From contig NZ_CP108495.1 of the NCBI RefSeq assembly GCF_041435435.1, positions 55,239-119,238 on the forward strand: DNA of 64,000 nt. Direction: 5' to 3'. The notes under the pieces were generated by a model that saw nothing but the letters and a program-made list of their open reading frames with translations, was not told where the DNA came from and searched no databases. This DNA comes from Streptomyces sp. NBC_01241 (GTDB lineage: Bacteria > Actinomycetota > Actinomycetes > Streptomycetales > Streptomycetaceae). The translations under genes and the position numbers were made by a program. Shown here one piece after another: positions 17,227 through 24,614 of this stretch; positions within the stretch are counted from its first letter, which is position 1, and each line of letters opens with the position of its first letter.

Positions 17227-17240
17227 GAGGTCAATTATCC
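17227..17240. promoter_or_regulatory. GGGATAATTGACCT motif, copy 3 (inverted)
   Basis: AGGTCAATTATCCC on the plus strand, the reverse complement of GGGATAATTGACCT; one base differs from the other two copies. Confidence 0.45.
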
Positions 17241-17288
17241 CCAGTCCGGTTATACGGGGTTCCGGGAGCTTCCCCGAGGACGTACGCC

Positions 17289-17326
17289 GAAGGCCCGCCT
17301 CCCGGAGGGGTGGGAGACGGGCCTTC
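17289..17326 (-). terminator. hairpin terminator after the 17366 gene
   Basis: GAAGGCCCG-C-CTCCC pairs with GGGAG-A-CGGGCCTTC around a short loop. It lies 40 bp past the stop of the minus-strand gene. Confidence 0.65.
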
Positions 17327-17365
17327 GGGGAGCGGGCCGCAGCGAGAGCGCGGCCGCGGGGCGAG

Positions 17366-17602
17366 CTAGTCGAAGTCGCTGAGCCGGTGGGGCACGAACG
17401 GGATGCGAACCGGAGCGGGTACGGGCCGCCGGCCCTGGCGGACCAGTTCCGTCAGGAACTCGTCGGTGGTCAGGCCCCGGCGTGATGCCTCGGTCTTCAC
17501 GGCCACCACGGCCTGGTCCGCGCGGTCACGCTGAAGCAGCTCCCACGCCTCGTCACGGACGACGAACGGCTCCGGCTCTGCCGGAGAGGACGGGTGTTCC
17601 AC
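17366..17602 (-). CDS. small hypothetical protein
   Basis: 78 aa. GTG at 17602 with GAAGGGA upstream. Contains FVVRDEAWELLQRDRADQAV and TEASRRGLTTDEFLTELVRQ, which look like two short helices of a ribbon-helix-helix-size protein, then a Pro-rich tail. No family recognised. Confidence 0.65.
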   Translation of the reverse strand: MEHPSSPAEPEPFVVRDEAWELLQRDRADQAVVAVKTEASRRGLTTDEFLTELVRQGRRPVPAPVRIPFVPHRLSDFD

Positions 17603-17656
17603 GGGGTTCCCTTCGGTCGGGCTTCTACAGGGTAGGGGCGCGGCCAGCCCGGGGCC

Positions 17657-17721
17657 GTTGGCTTGAGCCAACACCTCCGGGCCGACGGCTCGGGGCCCGT
17701 TGGCTGCAACCAACGGGCCCC
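17657..17721 (-). terminator. pair of hairpins after the 17734 gene
   Basis: GTTGGCT-TG-AGCCAAC at 17657-17672 and a perfect 12-bp stem GGGGCCCGTTGG / CCAACGGGCCCC at 17692-17721. The second lies 12 bp past the minus-strand stop codon and is a convincing terminator. Confidence 0.7.
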
Positions 17722-17733
17722 GACGGGTCGAGC

Positions 17734-17961
17734 TCAGGCGACGACTGCAACCTGCTCGCCGGCCGCGTAATCGACGGTGTCGCCAGAGGAGTAGGTGACG
17801 CGGACTCCGCCGCCCGGCATGTCCGTGACCGCGTCCACGAGGTAGGGCAGCTCGTCGGCGCTGATCACGACTCGGTCGTTGCGCGTCAGGGAGTCTGCGG
17901 CGATCGGCTCAGTTCGAGGGCAAGGGGCGGCAGGCATCTGGGTGTTCACGTTCATCTGCAT
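17734..17961 (-). CDS. small hypothetical protein under a leader element
   Basis: 75 aa. ATG at 17961 with AGGAGAG five bases upstream. The C-terminal 45 residues (RVVISADELPYLVDAVTDMP, GGGVRVTYSSGDTVDYAAGE) suggest a small beta-rich domain. No family recognised. It is the only minus-strand gene carrying the promoter-hairpin-CTCGAARCCC leader found throughout 30-64 kb (17979-18045), so it probably belongs to the same regulon. Confidence 0.75.
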   Translation of the reverse strand: MQMNVNTQMPAAPCPRTEPIAADSLTRNDRVVISADELPYLVDAVTDMPGGGVRVTYSSGDTVDYAAGEQVAVVA

Positions 17962-17978
17962 CGCATCTCTCCTGCGGT

Positions 17979-18045
17979 GGGCTTCGAGTGAATGCCGGTC
18001 GAGGCGCCAACCCCTCCCAACATCGAGAACATTACCAGCTTTATC
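17979..18045 (-). promoter_or_regulatory. leader element L0 (promoter + hairpin + CTCGAAGCCC), diverged minus-strand copy
   Basis: On the minus strand: TGGTAATGTT (18037-18028), hairpin GTTGG-GA-GGGG-TTGGCG-CCTC-GA-CCGGC (18021-17994), box CTCGAAGCCC (17988-17979), then AGGAGAG and ATG. Loop, stem and box all differ from the plus-strand copies but pairing is kept, including a G-U pair. Confidence 0.75.
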
Positions 18046-18087
18046 GGAGGGATGGAAGAGGGTCCGTGCTCGGGCGGCATACAGAGG

Positions 18088-18119
18088 GGCCCGCGCCCCC
18101 AGGATCGGAAGCGCGGGCC
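18088..18119 (-). terminator. hairpin after the 18141 gene
   Basis: GGCCCGCGC (18088-18096) pairs with GCGCGGGCC (18111-18119), 20 bp past the minus-strand stop. Confidence 0.55.
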
Positions 18120-18140
18120 TTCAGTGCTGCGAGCAGCAAG

Positions 18141-18524
18141 TCACTCGTCGCCGGAACCTCGCATCGGCAGGTGACTGACGGTGGCCAGCGGCTGCTCGAC
18201 CTGGTCGTCACCGGCCGCCGCCAACTCCAGCACCCTGTCGCCGGCGCGGTAGAAGGGGACCGCGCCGACACGGAAGGCCATGGCCAACCAGCCGTTAGCC
18301 ACCAGTCGACCGATGCTCTTCGAGACGCTCCCCTGGCTGATCTTCACGGTCCCGGCCACCGTCTTGGCGGTCTCTCGGACGGTCTCACCGAGCGGGACGG
18401 CCGTCACGTAGTAGCTCAGCACGCGGTAGTCCGCGCCGGGGAGCTCGGCCGTCTCCTCCAGGAGCTTGCGCATCAGGTCGGCCGAGAACGGCAGCTCACG
18501 CGGCCGCATCGCGGGAGAGGTCAC
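18141..18524 (-). CDS. winged helix-turn-helix protein
   Basis: 127 aa. GTG overlaps the upstream stop (GTGA at 18521-18524). VLSYYVTAVPLGETVRETAK, TVKISQGSVSKSIGRLVANG and WLAMAFRVGAVPFYRAGDRV give a clear winged helix with recognition helix and wing. Likely DNA-binding, translated together with the upstream winged-helix protein, and possibly part of the same replication or control unit. Confidence 0.75.
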   Translation of the reverse strand: MTSPAMRPRELPFSADLMRKLLEETAELPGADYRVLSYYVTAVPLGETVRETAKTVAGTVKISQGSVSKSIGRLVANGWLAMAFRVGAVPFYRAGDRVLELAAAGDDQVEQPLATVSHLPMRGSGDE

Positions 18525-19036
18525 GATGCCTCCTTCTTCTTCTGGGCCGAAGTGGCCGGAGCAGGTACCACCGGGAGGCGCGCATCCTTGACGGCCTCCA
18601 CCTGGTTCACCGCCGACCCATCGAAGCCAGCCCGCGGATTGACCCGGTAGAACGTCATGCGGCCGATCTTCTCCGCTTCGAGGAGAAGCCCACCCGCGTG
18701 CAACGTACCCAGGAGCGTCGAGATCGTAGCCGGACGTCCTCCCAGAATCTCACCGATCTCCTTGTAAGTCAGCCTCAGCGGCTGAGCACCATCCGGCGAA
18801 TGGGCGAGGTAGAAGAAGAACAGATCCCTGTGCTTCGCCGTATACCCGCTGTCCTTGGCGTAGAGCTTCGCCAGAAACACCTTCGGGACATTGACGTGTC
18901 GCCCGGGGTGCGGAGTCCAGTCGTAGCGGACTCTCGCGCGCTGGATCGTCTCGTCCTCGAAGAACTGCATCTGCACGAGCTCGCCGGTCTCGGTGTTCAC
19001 GGCCTTGCCGCGCCGAACCGGACTGGTCCCTGCCAT
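18521..19036 (-). CDS. winged-helix protein, RepL/MarR-like
   Basis: 171 aa from ATG 19036 (GAGGAGGGG upstream, short spacing). VPKVFLAKLYAKDSGYTAKH, DLFFFYLAHSPDGAQPLRLT, KEIGEILGGRPATISTLLGT and GRMTFYRVNPRAGF describe a winged helix resembling MarR-type regulators and small plasmid Rep proteins of the RepL type. Three TTGCCTATAGGCAA-type palindromes lie within 160 bp upstream. Inference: it binds them to control itself, or to control copy number. Confidence 0.75.
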   Translation of the reverse strand: MAGTSPVRRGKAVNTETGELVQMQFFEDETIQRARVRYDWTPHPGRHVNVPKVFLAKLYAKDSGYTAKHRDLFFFYLAHSPDGAQPLRLTYKEIGEILGGRPATISTLLGTLHAGGLLLEAEKIGRMTFYRVNPRAGFDGSAVNQVEAVKDARLPVVPAPATSAQKKKEAS

Positions 19037-19057
19037 ACCCCTCCTCACCTCGGACGA

Positions 19058-19192
19058 TTGCCTATACGCAACCGAAGAGGCACACCGTACCCACTCAGGT
19101 TGCCTATAGGCAAGCACATTGGAACGGGCGAGTCGTGTCGGCGTGGCGGGGCCGTCGACAGGGTCGAGCGGGGCCGTGTTGCCTATAGGCAA
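19058..19192. promoter_or_regulatory. three TTGCCTATAGGCAA-type operators
   Basis: Perfect 14-bp palindromes TTGCCTATAGGCAA at 19100-19113 and 19179-19192, and one copy with a single change (TTGCCTATACGCAA) at 19058-19071. Start-to-start distances are 42 and 79 bp. All are upstream of the minus-strand winged-helix gene pair. Confidence 0.75.
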
Positions 19193-19419
19193 CTGCAAGC
19201 GCCAAAACTGTAATTTGAGTGGCAGTTCGGAGCTACTCGCCAAGCCTGTGACCAGGGGAAACGATCTTCGCCTCTAACTACGTAGTAGAGGCCGGTGGCG
19301 ACCTGCGGCGGGGAAGGCGCCTGCGGCGCGTTCGCCGCGCACCGGTCGACGGCCATCTTCCCGTGGTCAGGGGTCGAGGTGGGGGAGGCGGCTCCGCGGC
19401 GCAACAACAGCATCCCCGG

Positions 19420-19860
19420 TCTCTCCTTGCCAGCCGCTTTTCCCTCCCCCGGCCCCGGGCCGGCCCGCACCTTCTCCACCGGCTCCAGCTCCTCCTGGCC
19501 CTCCTCGACCTCAGCCCCTCGCCCCGGCCACGACGGTGCCGGCGGACAACGACGACGCGGAGGAATCGCCCCGGCCCACCACTCAGTCCCGCCACTGATT
19601 CCAGGGGCAACTGCCCAGGGAGGGCCCCCTGGGGCCCGAGTGGTGCGTGACGCGGAGCGCAGCGGAGTGTCGCGCAGGGCAGGCGGCAGTGGCTGGTCCA
19701 GCGCAGCCGAAAGGCGCTGGTGGGGGGTCTGGGGGGAGGCGCCCCCCAGGGGTGGGCGGTCCAGCGCGCCCTAGGCGCTGGCGAGGGGTCTGGGGGCGAG
19801 GAGCCACCAGGTACCCGGCCGAAGGACGGGTGCACCACAGGCCGGGCCGAGGCCGCTGGT
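19420..19860 (-). repeat. long dispersed repeat, inverted and diverged copy (R0)
   Basis: 19430-19600 is the reverse complement of the block found near 44270-44410 and elsewhere (GAGGGAAAAGCGGCTGGCAA reads inverted here). 19720-19860 is an inverted, rearranged copy of the CTGGCGAGGGGTCTGGGGGC block. It lacks the promoter and hairpin that end the plus-strand copies. No gene is seen in 19240-20160. Confidence 0.7.
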
Positions 19861-20116
19861 CGTGACAAGCCGTTCTGCTGCTGCGGATGTCGGTGGAGGA
19901 AAAGCGGCTGGCTACGGAAGGGGGTGGCAACGGTCGGACTTCGGCTTACGGATCTAGGTGGGGTGCTTCCGGTGCTGATTCGACGAGGGACTTCTTGAGG
20001 CTGCTTGCGCCGTTGATCGCGGCGGAGCCGCCTGCCGGCCCAGGCCCGTACGGAGGGGCGGGCGTCCGACGGGCCCGGCCGGGGAAACGCGCCGTAGGCG
20101 CTGTGGTGCGTGCGGA

Positions 20117-20162
20117 CATGGATCGGCCCCCGGTAGGGACTCCCCCCGGGGGCCGATCCATG
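20117..20162 (-). terminator. 17-bp perfect hairpin after the replication gene
   Basis: CATGGATCGGCCCCCGG (20117-20133) pairs perfectly with CCGGGGGCCGATCCATG (20146-20162), 12-base loop. The minus-strand rep gene stops 8 bp away. Confidence 0.75.
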
Positions 20163-20169
20163 CGTGCTG

Positions 20170-21840
20170 TCAGCCGACGTGCGCGGGCTGCCTCTTCACC
20201 GCCTCAATGCGGCACCGGGCGCACAGGCCGTCGGTGCCGACCGCGGGCTTGTCCCACGGGCAGCCGGTGTTCTCGTGACCGGGGCAGTGGTCGCCGCCCC
20301 AGGGCTGAGCGGGGATGCTGGCGACCGGGCCGGGGTCGGGGCGGTCGGTCTCCGCAGCCAGAGCCACGTTCTCCTCGGCGGCGGCCTGCTCACGAAGCCT
20401 GCTCTGCTCGCGGGCGAGGTTGTCCGCCGTGAGCCGGATCGTGAGCGCCTGCCCGAGCAGGTCGGCGCCCCGTGCCGCCACCGACATCCGGGCCCGCTCG
20501 ATCTCCTCGGTCACGTGCGCACGGAACGCGGCGGCCGCCTGGTGGTCACCGCCGGTCCGCGCCAGGTGTTCGGCCACGGCCTGGTCGACGAAGGCGGCCG
20601 CGTCCCGCTTCGAGGAGGCGATTGCTCCGGCGCAGTCTCCGCACGGCTGGCCGGCGGTGCCCCGGTCCTCCTTGCAGTACGGGCAGGCCCGGCGGCGGAA
20701 CTCGGCTTCCTTCTCCGCAGTCCGAGCCTTGCGAGCCCGCTCCTTGTCGGCGCGGCGGTCCTTCTCCCGCTCCAGGCAGCTACGGCAGGGGTTGCCGTCG
20801 TCGAGCTCGCCGTCCTCGCAGCGCGGTTCGGGGCACGGGCCCGGCTGGAGCATGGCCACGGCCGCGCCCACCGGGCTGGTCAGGGTTCCCTCGGCGTGAT
20901 GCTTGGTGTAGCCGTGCGTTACCCAGCGGCGGGCGACTCGGTCCCCGAGCAGCTTCGCCTGGGCGAGGCCGCCCCCGGCCAGCTGCTTCTCGATGGCCTG
21001 GACCACGGTCTTCGGCCGGTCGGAGCGGACCTTGCGGACCAGGGCCTCCCGGAGAGCGTCCGGGAAGCCTTCGAGGACGCGCTGCACCTCGGCCGTCACC
21101 AGCACTTCCCTGCCAGATCGAGCCGACGTCCGGTTCGGCGCTCCTGCGCCGTCAGCCGCGGCGGAGCCGCTCGACGTCCCGCGCGCGCTACTACCTGTAG
21201 GGGCCTGACGGCCGTTACCAGCGTTTCGCGCCGAAGGCGCCATGGGGAGGTTTGAGTGGGGAGGTTCAACAGGGGAGGTTTGGGGGTCTGTCAATCCCCC
21301 CTGCTGGGACTGAGAGTCCCCCCTGGCGGGACTCTCAGTCCCCCCTGATGCGGGAGCGGCACCCTGGTTCTCCAGGGGGGACTCCTTGTCCCCCCTGGAG
21401 GCGGCAGAGCCCTGCTTGGCGCGGGGTTTCCCCTTGTCAGAGCGCTGTACGCGGGTGGGCGCGGGCACGATGTCGGGACGGTTTTCCGGGGTGAGGAGTC
21501 CCCGGCCGCGCCGCCGGCGGGTCTCGTTGATGTCGTCGACGTCCGGGAACCAGCTGTACGGGATGAGCAGGTCGTAGACCTTCGGCCGGTAGCGCTTCTC
21601 GATGTACTGCGCGGCCCGCTGGTCGCCCATGCCGATCAGCTTGCGGTCGGCCAGCTTGCCCAGCTTTCGCTGGACGGTCTTCTCGTCGCAGAGCGCATCC
21701 TTCGCCAGGGTGGCCTTGGACGGGAACGCGTCGCATCCGTCCTCGTCGGCCCGCTCGGCGAGGGAGATCAGGATCAGCTTCTCGGTCGTGTCGGCGACGG
21801 GGGCGGCCTTCATCGCCCAGAGCATCGGGGTGAGGCTCAT
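20170..21840 (-). CDS. replication initiator-like protein with N-terminal winged helix and zinc-finger-like Cys clusters
   Basis: 556 aa. MSLTPMLWAMKAAPVADTTE and ISLAERADEDGCDAFPSKAT followed by LAKDALCDEKTVQRKLGKLA form a plasmid-type winged helix (about 1-100). Residues 125-245 are a disordered linker, and its DNA carries the iterons. The C-terminal half has a helical domain, then Cys clusters CRSC, CPYC...CGDC, CPGH...C and CARC, probable zinc ligands. Known: rep genes of Streptomyces plasmids often contain their own origin. The iterons within the gene support a replication role. Confidence 0.75.
   Translation of the reverse strand: MSLTPMLWAMKAAPVADTTEKLILISLAERADEDGCDAFPSKATLAKDALCDEKTVQRKLGKLADRKLIGMGDQRAAQYIEKRYRPKVYDLLIPYSWFPDVDDINETRRRRGRGLLTPENRPDIVPAPTRVQRSDKGKPRAKQGSAASRGDKESPLENQGAAPASGGTESPARGDSQSQQGGLTDPQTSPVEPPHSNLPMAPSARNAGNGRQAPTGSSARGTSSGSAAADGAGAPNRTSARSGREVLVTAEVQRVLEGFPDALREALVRKVRSDRPKTVVQAIEKQLAGGGLAQAKLLGDRVARRWVTHGYTKHHAEGTLTSPVGAAVAMLQPGPCPEPRCEDGELDDGNPCRSCLEREKDRRADKERARKARTAEKEAEFRRRACPYCKEDRGTAGQPCGDCAGAIASSKRDAAAFVDQAVAEHLARTGGDHQAAAAFRAHVTEEIERARMSVAARGADLLGQALTIRLTADNLAREQSRLREQAAAEENVALAAETDRPDPGPVASIPAQPWGGDHCPGHENTGCPWDKPAVGTDGLCARCRIEAVKRQPAHVG
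21243..21396. repeat. iterons within the rep gene: candidate replication origin
   Basis: Three tandem 14-bp units of TGGGGAGGTTTGAG type (21243-21284) run into three tandem 22-bp units (21281-21302, 21303-21324, 21325-21346). A fourth 22-bp unit is at 21375-21396. The 22-mers share GGGACT-N3/4-AGTCCCCCCT and are internally palindromic. A period of 22 bp is not a multiple of three, so the repetition is selected in DNA, not protein. Confidence 0.75.
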
Positions 21841-22111
21841 CGGCCCTCACCGAGGACTGTGGAGATGGAACTGCTGTGGGGCGGGTAGATGGACAGGTGG
21901 TGCTGGAATGGCACGAGTGCTTCCCTTTAAGAACGATTCGGGGAGCCTCATTGGCCAGATCGAGGGCAAGCCGTGTGATCAATGTGCTGATGACGCGGTG
22001 CCGCCCTTATCCTGGCGCTGCTGTTCGTGTTGGCACACGGCAGCGAGGCCCCACCTATGGGTGTGGGTTGGCGCCCCCTCGGGGGCATTGACTCTGGGCG
22101 AGTCGAAACTT

Positions 22112-22143
22112 GATGGCCGTTCCGCTTCGGCGGGGCGGCCATC
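22112..22143. terminator. hairpin with TTCG tetraloop
   Basis: GATGGCCG-TT-CCGC-TTCG-GCGG-GG-CGGCCATC: two helices around a small internal loop and a stable UUCG-type tetraloop. It lies between the rep and GntR genes. Confidence 0.55.
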
Positions 22144-22334
22144 AGACTTTCAGCGTGGTGGAGCTGGGGAACACGAGCGGCGTGCGCCGACTGATCGTTT
22201 CTGGCCGTTCGGCGCGGCACTGCCCGAAGGCTGCTGCGGCGATATCGCCTGAACCCGTACGCTCATCGAAAGCGCACCTCCCCCGTGACTAAGGTGCGGC
22301 CGCTCTCCGGGTCTCGACCCCCGGCGGCGGACCG

Positions 22335-22356
22335 ACAGGCCCCCGAGGGGGCCTGT
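22335..22356. terminator. 10-bp hairpin terminator
   Basis: ACAGGCCCCC-GA-GGGGGCCTGT, perfect 10-bp arms followed by TGCGTTT on the plus strand. Roughly 80 bp past the stop of the minus-strand GntR gene, so it may work in both directions. Confidence 0.6.
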
Positions 22357-22436
22357 TGCGTTTGGGAGGATTTCCCCTCCCTGATCGTCTATCCGACCAC
22401 ACGCACCGTAACGGGTGGGTCGCCGGGGGGACGAAG

Positions 22437-23798
22437 TCATTTGTCCTCGGGCGTAGTTGCGGAATCGGCCGGTTCGGTCAGGGCGGGGCCCACCCCGCGG
22501 ACGCGGCCCGCCTTCCGCTGGAAGAGGGCGCCGGACTGGCGGCCGTCCGCCGGGACCGTACGGATCAGGTCGAAGTCGCGTGCGCGGTAGTAGTCGAGGA
22601 GCCCCTGGTTCGTTCGCCAGGCGTCGAGGCGCAGCCACTTCTTCCCGCCGGCCTCGGCCCGGGTGCTCGCCCAGTCGAGCAGGGCACTGCCCAGTTCCTC
22701 GCCGCTGGCGTCCCGCCGGACGACCATCCGGTGCACGTACAGCGCATCCTCGGCGGCCTCGTCCTCGTTCCAGAAATCTGGATCGGCGTGGGTGTCGAGA
22801 GTGATCGTGGCGACCGCTATGCCCTGGTCGTGGACCAGGAAGCACTCTCCGGCGGCGATGTTCTCGCGGATGCGGTCGGTGCGCGGCTCGTACTGCCACT
22901 GATCGATGCCCCGCTCCCGCAGCCAGTCCCCGGCCTGCTTCCACAGGGCCGTGACGGTCTCCAGGTCCTCCGGAGCGGCCGGGGCGATGGTCAGTTCGCT
23001 GCCCAGGCGCGGCCGTTCGTCCTCCAGCACCATCTTGATGCGGTCCCCGGGCAGGCAGTTGATGACGCACCTGACCGGCTGCCCGGCGGCGGTGTAGCCG
23101 GTGACGACTTCTTCGGCGATCGGTGTGCCGGGCGGGATGCCCAGGCGGGCGGTCTGGGCCGGGTCCGGCATCGTCCACTCGTACTCGCGCACCGTGCGCA
23201 CCTGCTGGTAGCCGAGTTCGGCCAGGACGACGTTCGCACCCCGCGCGATGTCGGCCGGGTTCATGATCTCGTCGCTGTCCTTGACGAGCGCGCGGGGAAA
23301 GTAGCTGTCGTTCGAGAGGTAGGGCTCGCCGTCCAGGAACCGGACGCGGCGGCGGACGGCGGTCAGCTCGCCCTCCTCCAGGCGGAGCCGTTCACGCACG
23401 ATGGGCGGCGCCGGCACCACCGAGACCTCGATCGTCTGGGACGCCTCGCGCCCCAGCTCCGTCATCTCGGTGAGGAAGCTGTCCATCTCGGGGCTGAGGG
23501 GGCGCTTCCTGAACTCCTGCTGCGGCCTGTAGATCATCGGGCGCCTGACCCGTACGAAGTGCCCCCGCGGGCGGTCCGCGTAGATGAGGCCCTCCTGGAT
23601 CAGCAGGTCCAGGCCCTTGCGGACGGTGACTCGCGTGGTCGCGTGCTTCTCCGCGAGCGAGGTCTCTGTGGGGAGGGGGCCGGAGGCGAACTCACCTGCG
23701 CTGATGCGTTGGCGCAGGTCATTCGCGATCCGCACATAAAGCGCGGGCGGCTTCTGACTAGGTGACATGGCATTAGTTCTACCTGCGGTTTCGCTCAT
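22437..23798 (-). CDS. GntR/UTRA regulator fused to a GNAT acetyltransferase domain, transfer repressor (Kor-like)
   Basis: 453 aa. Residues about 20-85 are a GntR winged helix (LYVRIANDLRQRISAGEFAS, LPTETSLAEKHATTRVTVRK). Residues 105-255 are a UTRA ligand-binding domain of HutC type, and about 275-440 a GNAT fold (YVHRMVVRRDASGEELGSAL, TNQGLLDYYRARDFDLIRT). The first ATG lies inside operator 1, so the mRNA could be leaderless; ATG at 23768 is the alternative. Known: GntR repressors such as KorSA and KorA silence transfer genes of Streptomyces plasmids. It is divergent from the transfer operon. Confidence 0.88.
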   Translation of the reverse strand: MSETAGRTNAMSPSQKPPALYVRIANDLRQRISAGEFASGPLPTETSLAEKHATTRVTVRKGLDLLIQEGLIYADRPRGHFVRVRRPMIYRPQQEFRKRPLSPEMDSFLTEMTELGREASQTIEVSVVPAPPIVRERLRLEEGELTAVRRRVRFLDGEPYLSNDSYFPRALVKDSDEIMNPADIARGANVVLAELGYQQVRTVREYEWTMPDPAQTARLGIPPGTPIAEEVVTGYTAAGQPVRCVINCLPGDRIKMVLEDERPRLGSELTIAPAAPEDLETVTALWKQAGDWLRERGIDQWQYEPRTDRIRENIAAGECFLVHDQGIAVATITLDTHADPDFWNEDEAAEDALYVHRMVVRRDASGEELGSALLDWASTRAEAGGKKWLRLDAWRTNQGLLDYYRARDFDLIRTVPADGRQSGALFQRKAGRVRGVGPALTEPADSATTPEDK

Positions 23799-23811
23799 TG
23801 TCTACTCAATG
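23796..23811. promoter_or_regulatory. GntR operator 1, CATTGTCTACTCAATG
   Basis: Near-perfect 16-bp palindrome containing GTCTAC, close to the GT-N-TA-N-AC core of HutC-type GntR sites. It overlaps the first ATG of the repressor gene, consistent with autoregulation. Confidence 0.7.
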
Positions 23812-23875
23812 TGCGGCGCGTCTACTTTGCTCTTGACTCCTGGCGATCAAAGGGGCAGGATTCATCTCGGCAACG

Positions 23876-23891
23876 CATTGTCTACACAATG
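23876..23891. promoter_or_regulatory. GntR operator 2, CATTGTCTACACAATG
   Basis: Differs from operator 1 at one base, 80 bp away on the transfer-operon side. A weaker half-copy, GTCTACTTTG, lies between at about 23820. Together they should silence both divergent transcripts. Confidence 0.7.
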
Positions 23892-23982
23892 TTCGTCGCC
23901 AACAAGGGGTATGCAATGAGCCCCTGAGCTGGACAAACGGAAGGCCCGCTGTGCCGGGGCGGACCTTCCGCAGCAGGACCCC

Positions 23983-24022
23983 GCGGGGATGGCTCCCCGC
24001 CCGGCACGACCTCTCGAAACCC
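23983..24022 (+). promoter_or_regulatory. hairpin-box element B0 before the transfer operon
   Basis: GCGGGG-ATGGCT-CCCCGC (23983-24000) followed by CTCGAAACCC (24013-24022), then AAGGG and the GTG at 24043. Variant loop (last base T) but the same layout as the copies of 30-64 kb, tying the transfer operon to that regulon. Confidence 0.7.
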
Positions 24023-24042
24023 GACAACGAAGGGCACGAACC

Positions 24043-24354
24043 GTGACCACCACCGAAACCGCCGCCCGGCCCCCGTTCGGGGCCGCGCTGCACGCGCTGT
24101 CCACCCTGACCGGACAGCCGGAACGCTTCTTCCTCGGCCGCCCGGCCGACTCCGCCCGCACCCGGGGCGCCCGCATCGAGTTCGTCGCCATGCTGCTGCT
24201 GGACCTGGACGACCACGACGCCCTCACCGCCCGCCGCCGCACCACCGCCCCCCGCCCGGCGCTGCTCGCCGTCGTCGACGAGCTGGAGCACGCCGAGAAC
24301 GTCACCGCCGGCCTCGGCCTGGATGACGAGATCGCCCGGGGGTGGGCCGCGTGA
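24043..24354 (+). CDS. small hypothetical protein, first gene of the transfer operon
   Basis: 103 aa, GTG with AAGGG upstream. Soluble; contains ARIEFVAMLLLDLDDHDALT and ALLAVVDELEHAENVTAGLG. Its stop overlaps the next GTG (GTGA). First gene downstream of the GntR operators and the B0 hairpin element. No family recognised. Confidence 0.75.
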   Translation: MTTTETAARPPFGAALHALSTLTGQPERFFLGRPADSARTRGARIEFVAMLLLDLDDHDALTARRRTTAPRPALLAVVDELEHAENVTAGLGLDDEIARGWAA

Positions 24355-24614
24355 AGCTCGACGCCCGCACCATCGAGGCGATCAACGCCTGCATCCGCCT
24401 GTTCCTCGGGCGCGTGGACCAGCTCCACACCGGCCTGTTCTTCCTGGTCATCCCCCTGTTCGTCATCGTCGTCGGCGCGGCCGCGCTCGCCGTCGTCGTC
24501 ATCGCGGCCGCCGTCTTCCTGGTCGCCGGTGCACTCGGCGTGATCCTCATGGCCCGCCGCGGGATCAACGCCGCCGCCGCACGCAGCGCGGCCGCTCGGG
24601 CGGTGACGACATGA
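24351..24614 (+). CDS. small membrane protein of the transfer operon
   Basis: 87 aa, GTG overlapping the previous stop. A 45-residue hydrophobic region (LFFLVIPLFVIVVGAAALAV, VIAAAVFLVAGALGVILMA) gives two membrane segments, flanked by a charged N-terminus and an Ala/Arg tail. It resembles the small spread-type membrane proteins encoded beside tra genes in Streptomyces plasmids. Overlaps the next gene by ATGA. Confidence 0.75.
   Translation: MKLDARTIEAINACIRLFLGRVDQLHTGLFFLVIPLFVIVVGAAALAVVVIAAAVFLVAGALGVILMARRGINAAAARSAAARAVTT

Larger units (their letters stand above)
16362..17365. other. about 1 kb non-coding region with hairpins and motif copies
   Basis: I see no gene with a credible ribosome site here. 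The region holds two inverted copies of GGGATAATTRACCT enclosing 16996-17240. Between them lie strong hairpins: GGGCATGGGC with GCCCGTGCCC at about 17066-17089, and AGTGGGCCC-AGCA-GGGCCCACT at about 17179-17200. It ends with the terminator at 17289-17326. Such structure suits a replication or partition site, or a non-coding RNA. Confidence 0.4.
21841..22436. other. intergenic region with hairpins, no gene seen
   Basis: Lies upstream of rep and downstream of the GntR gene. It contains GCCCCC-TC-GGGGGC at about 22072-22086 and the two terminator-like hairpins listed separately. No ORF with a credible ribosome site is seen. Confidence 0.35.
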
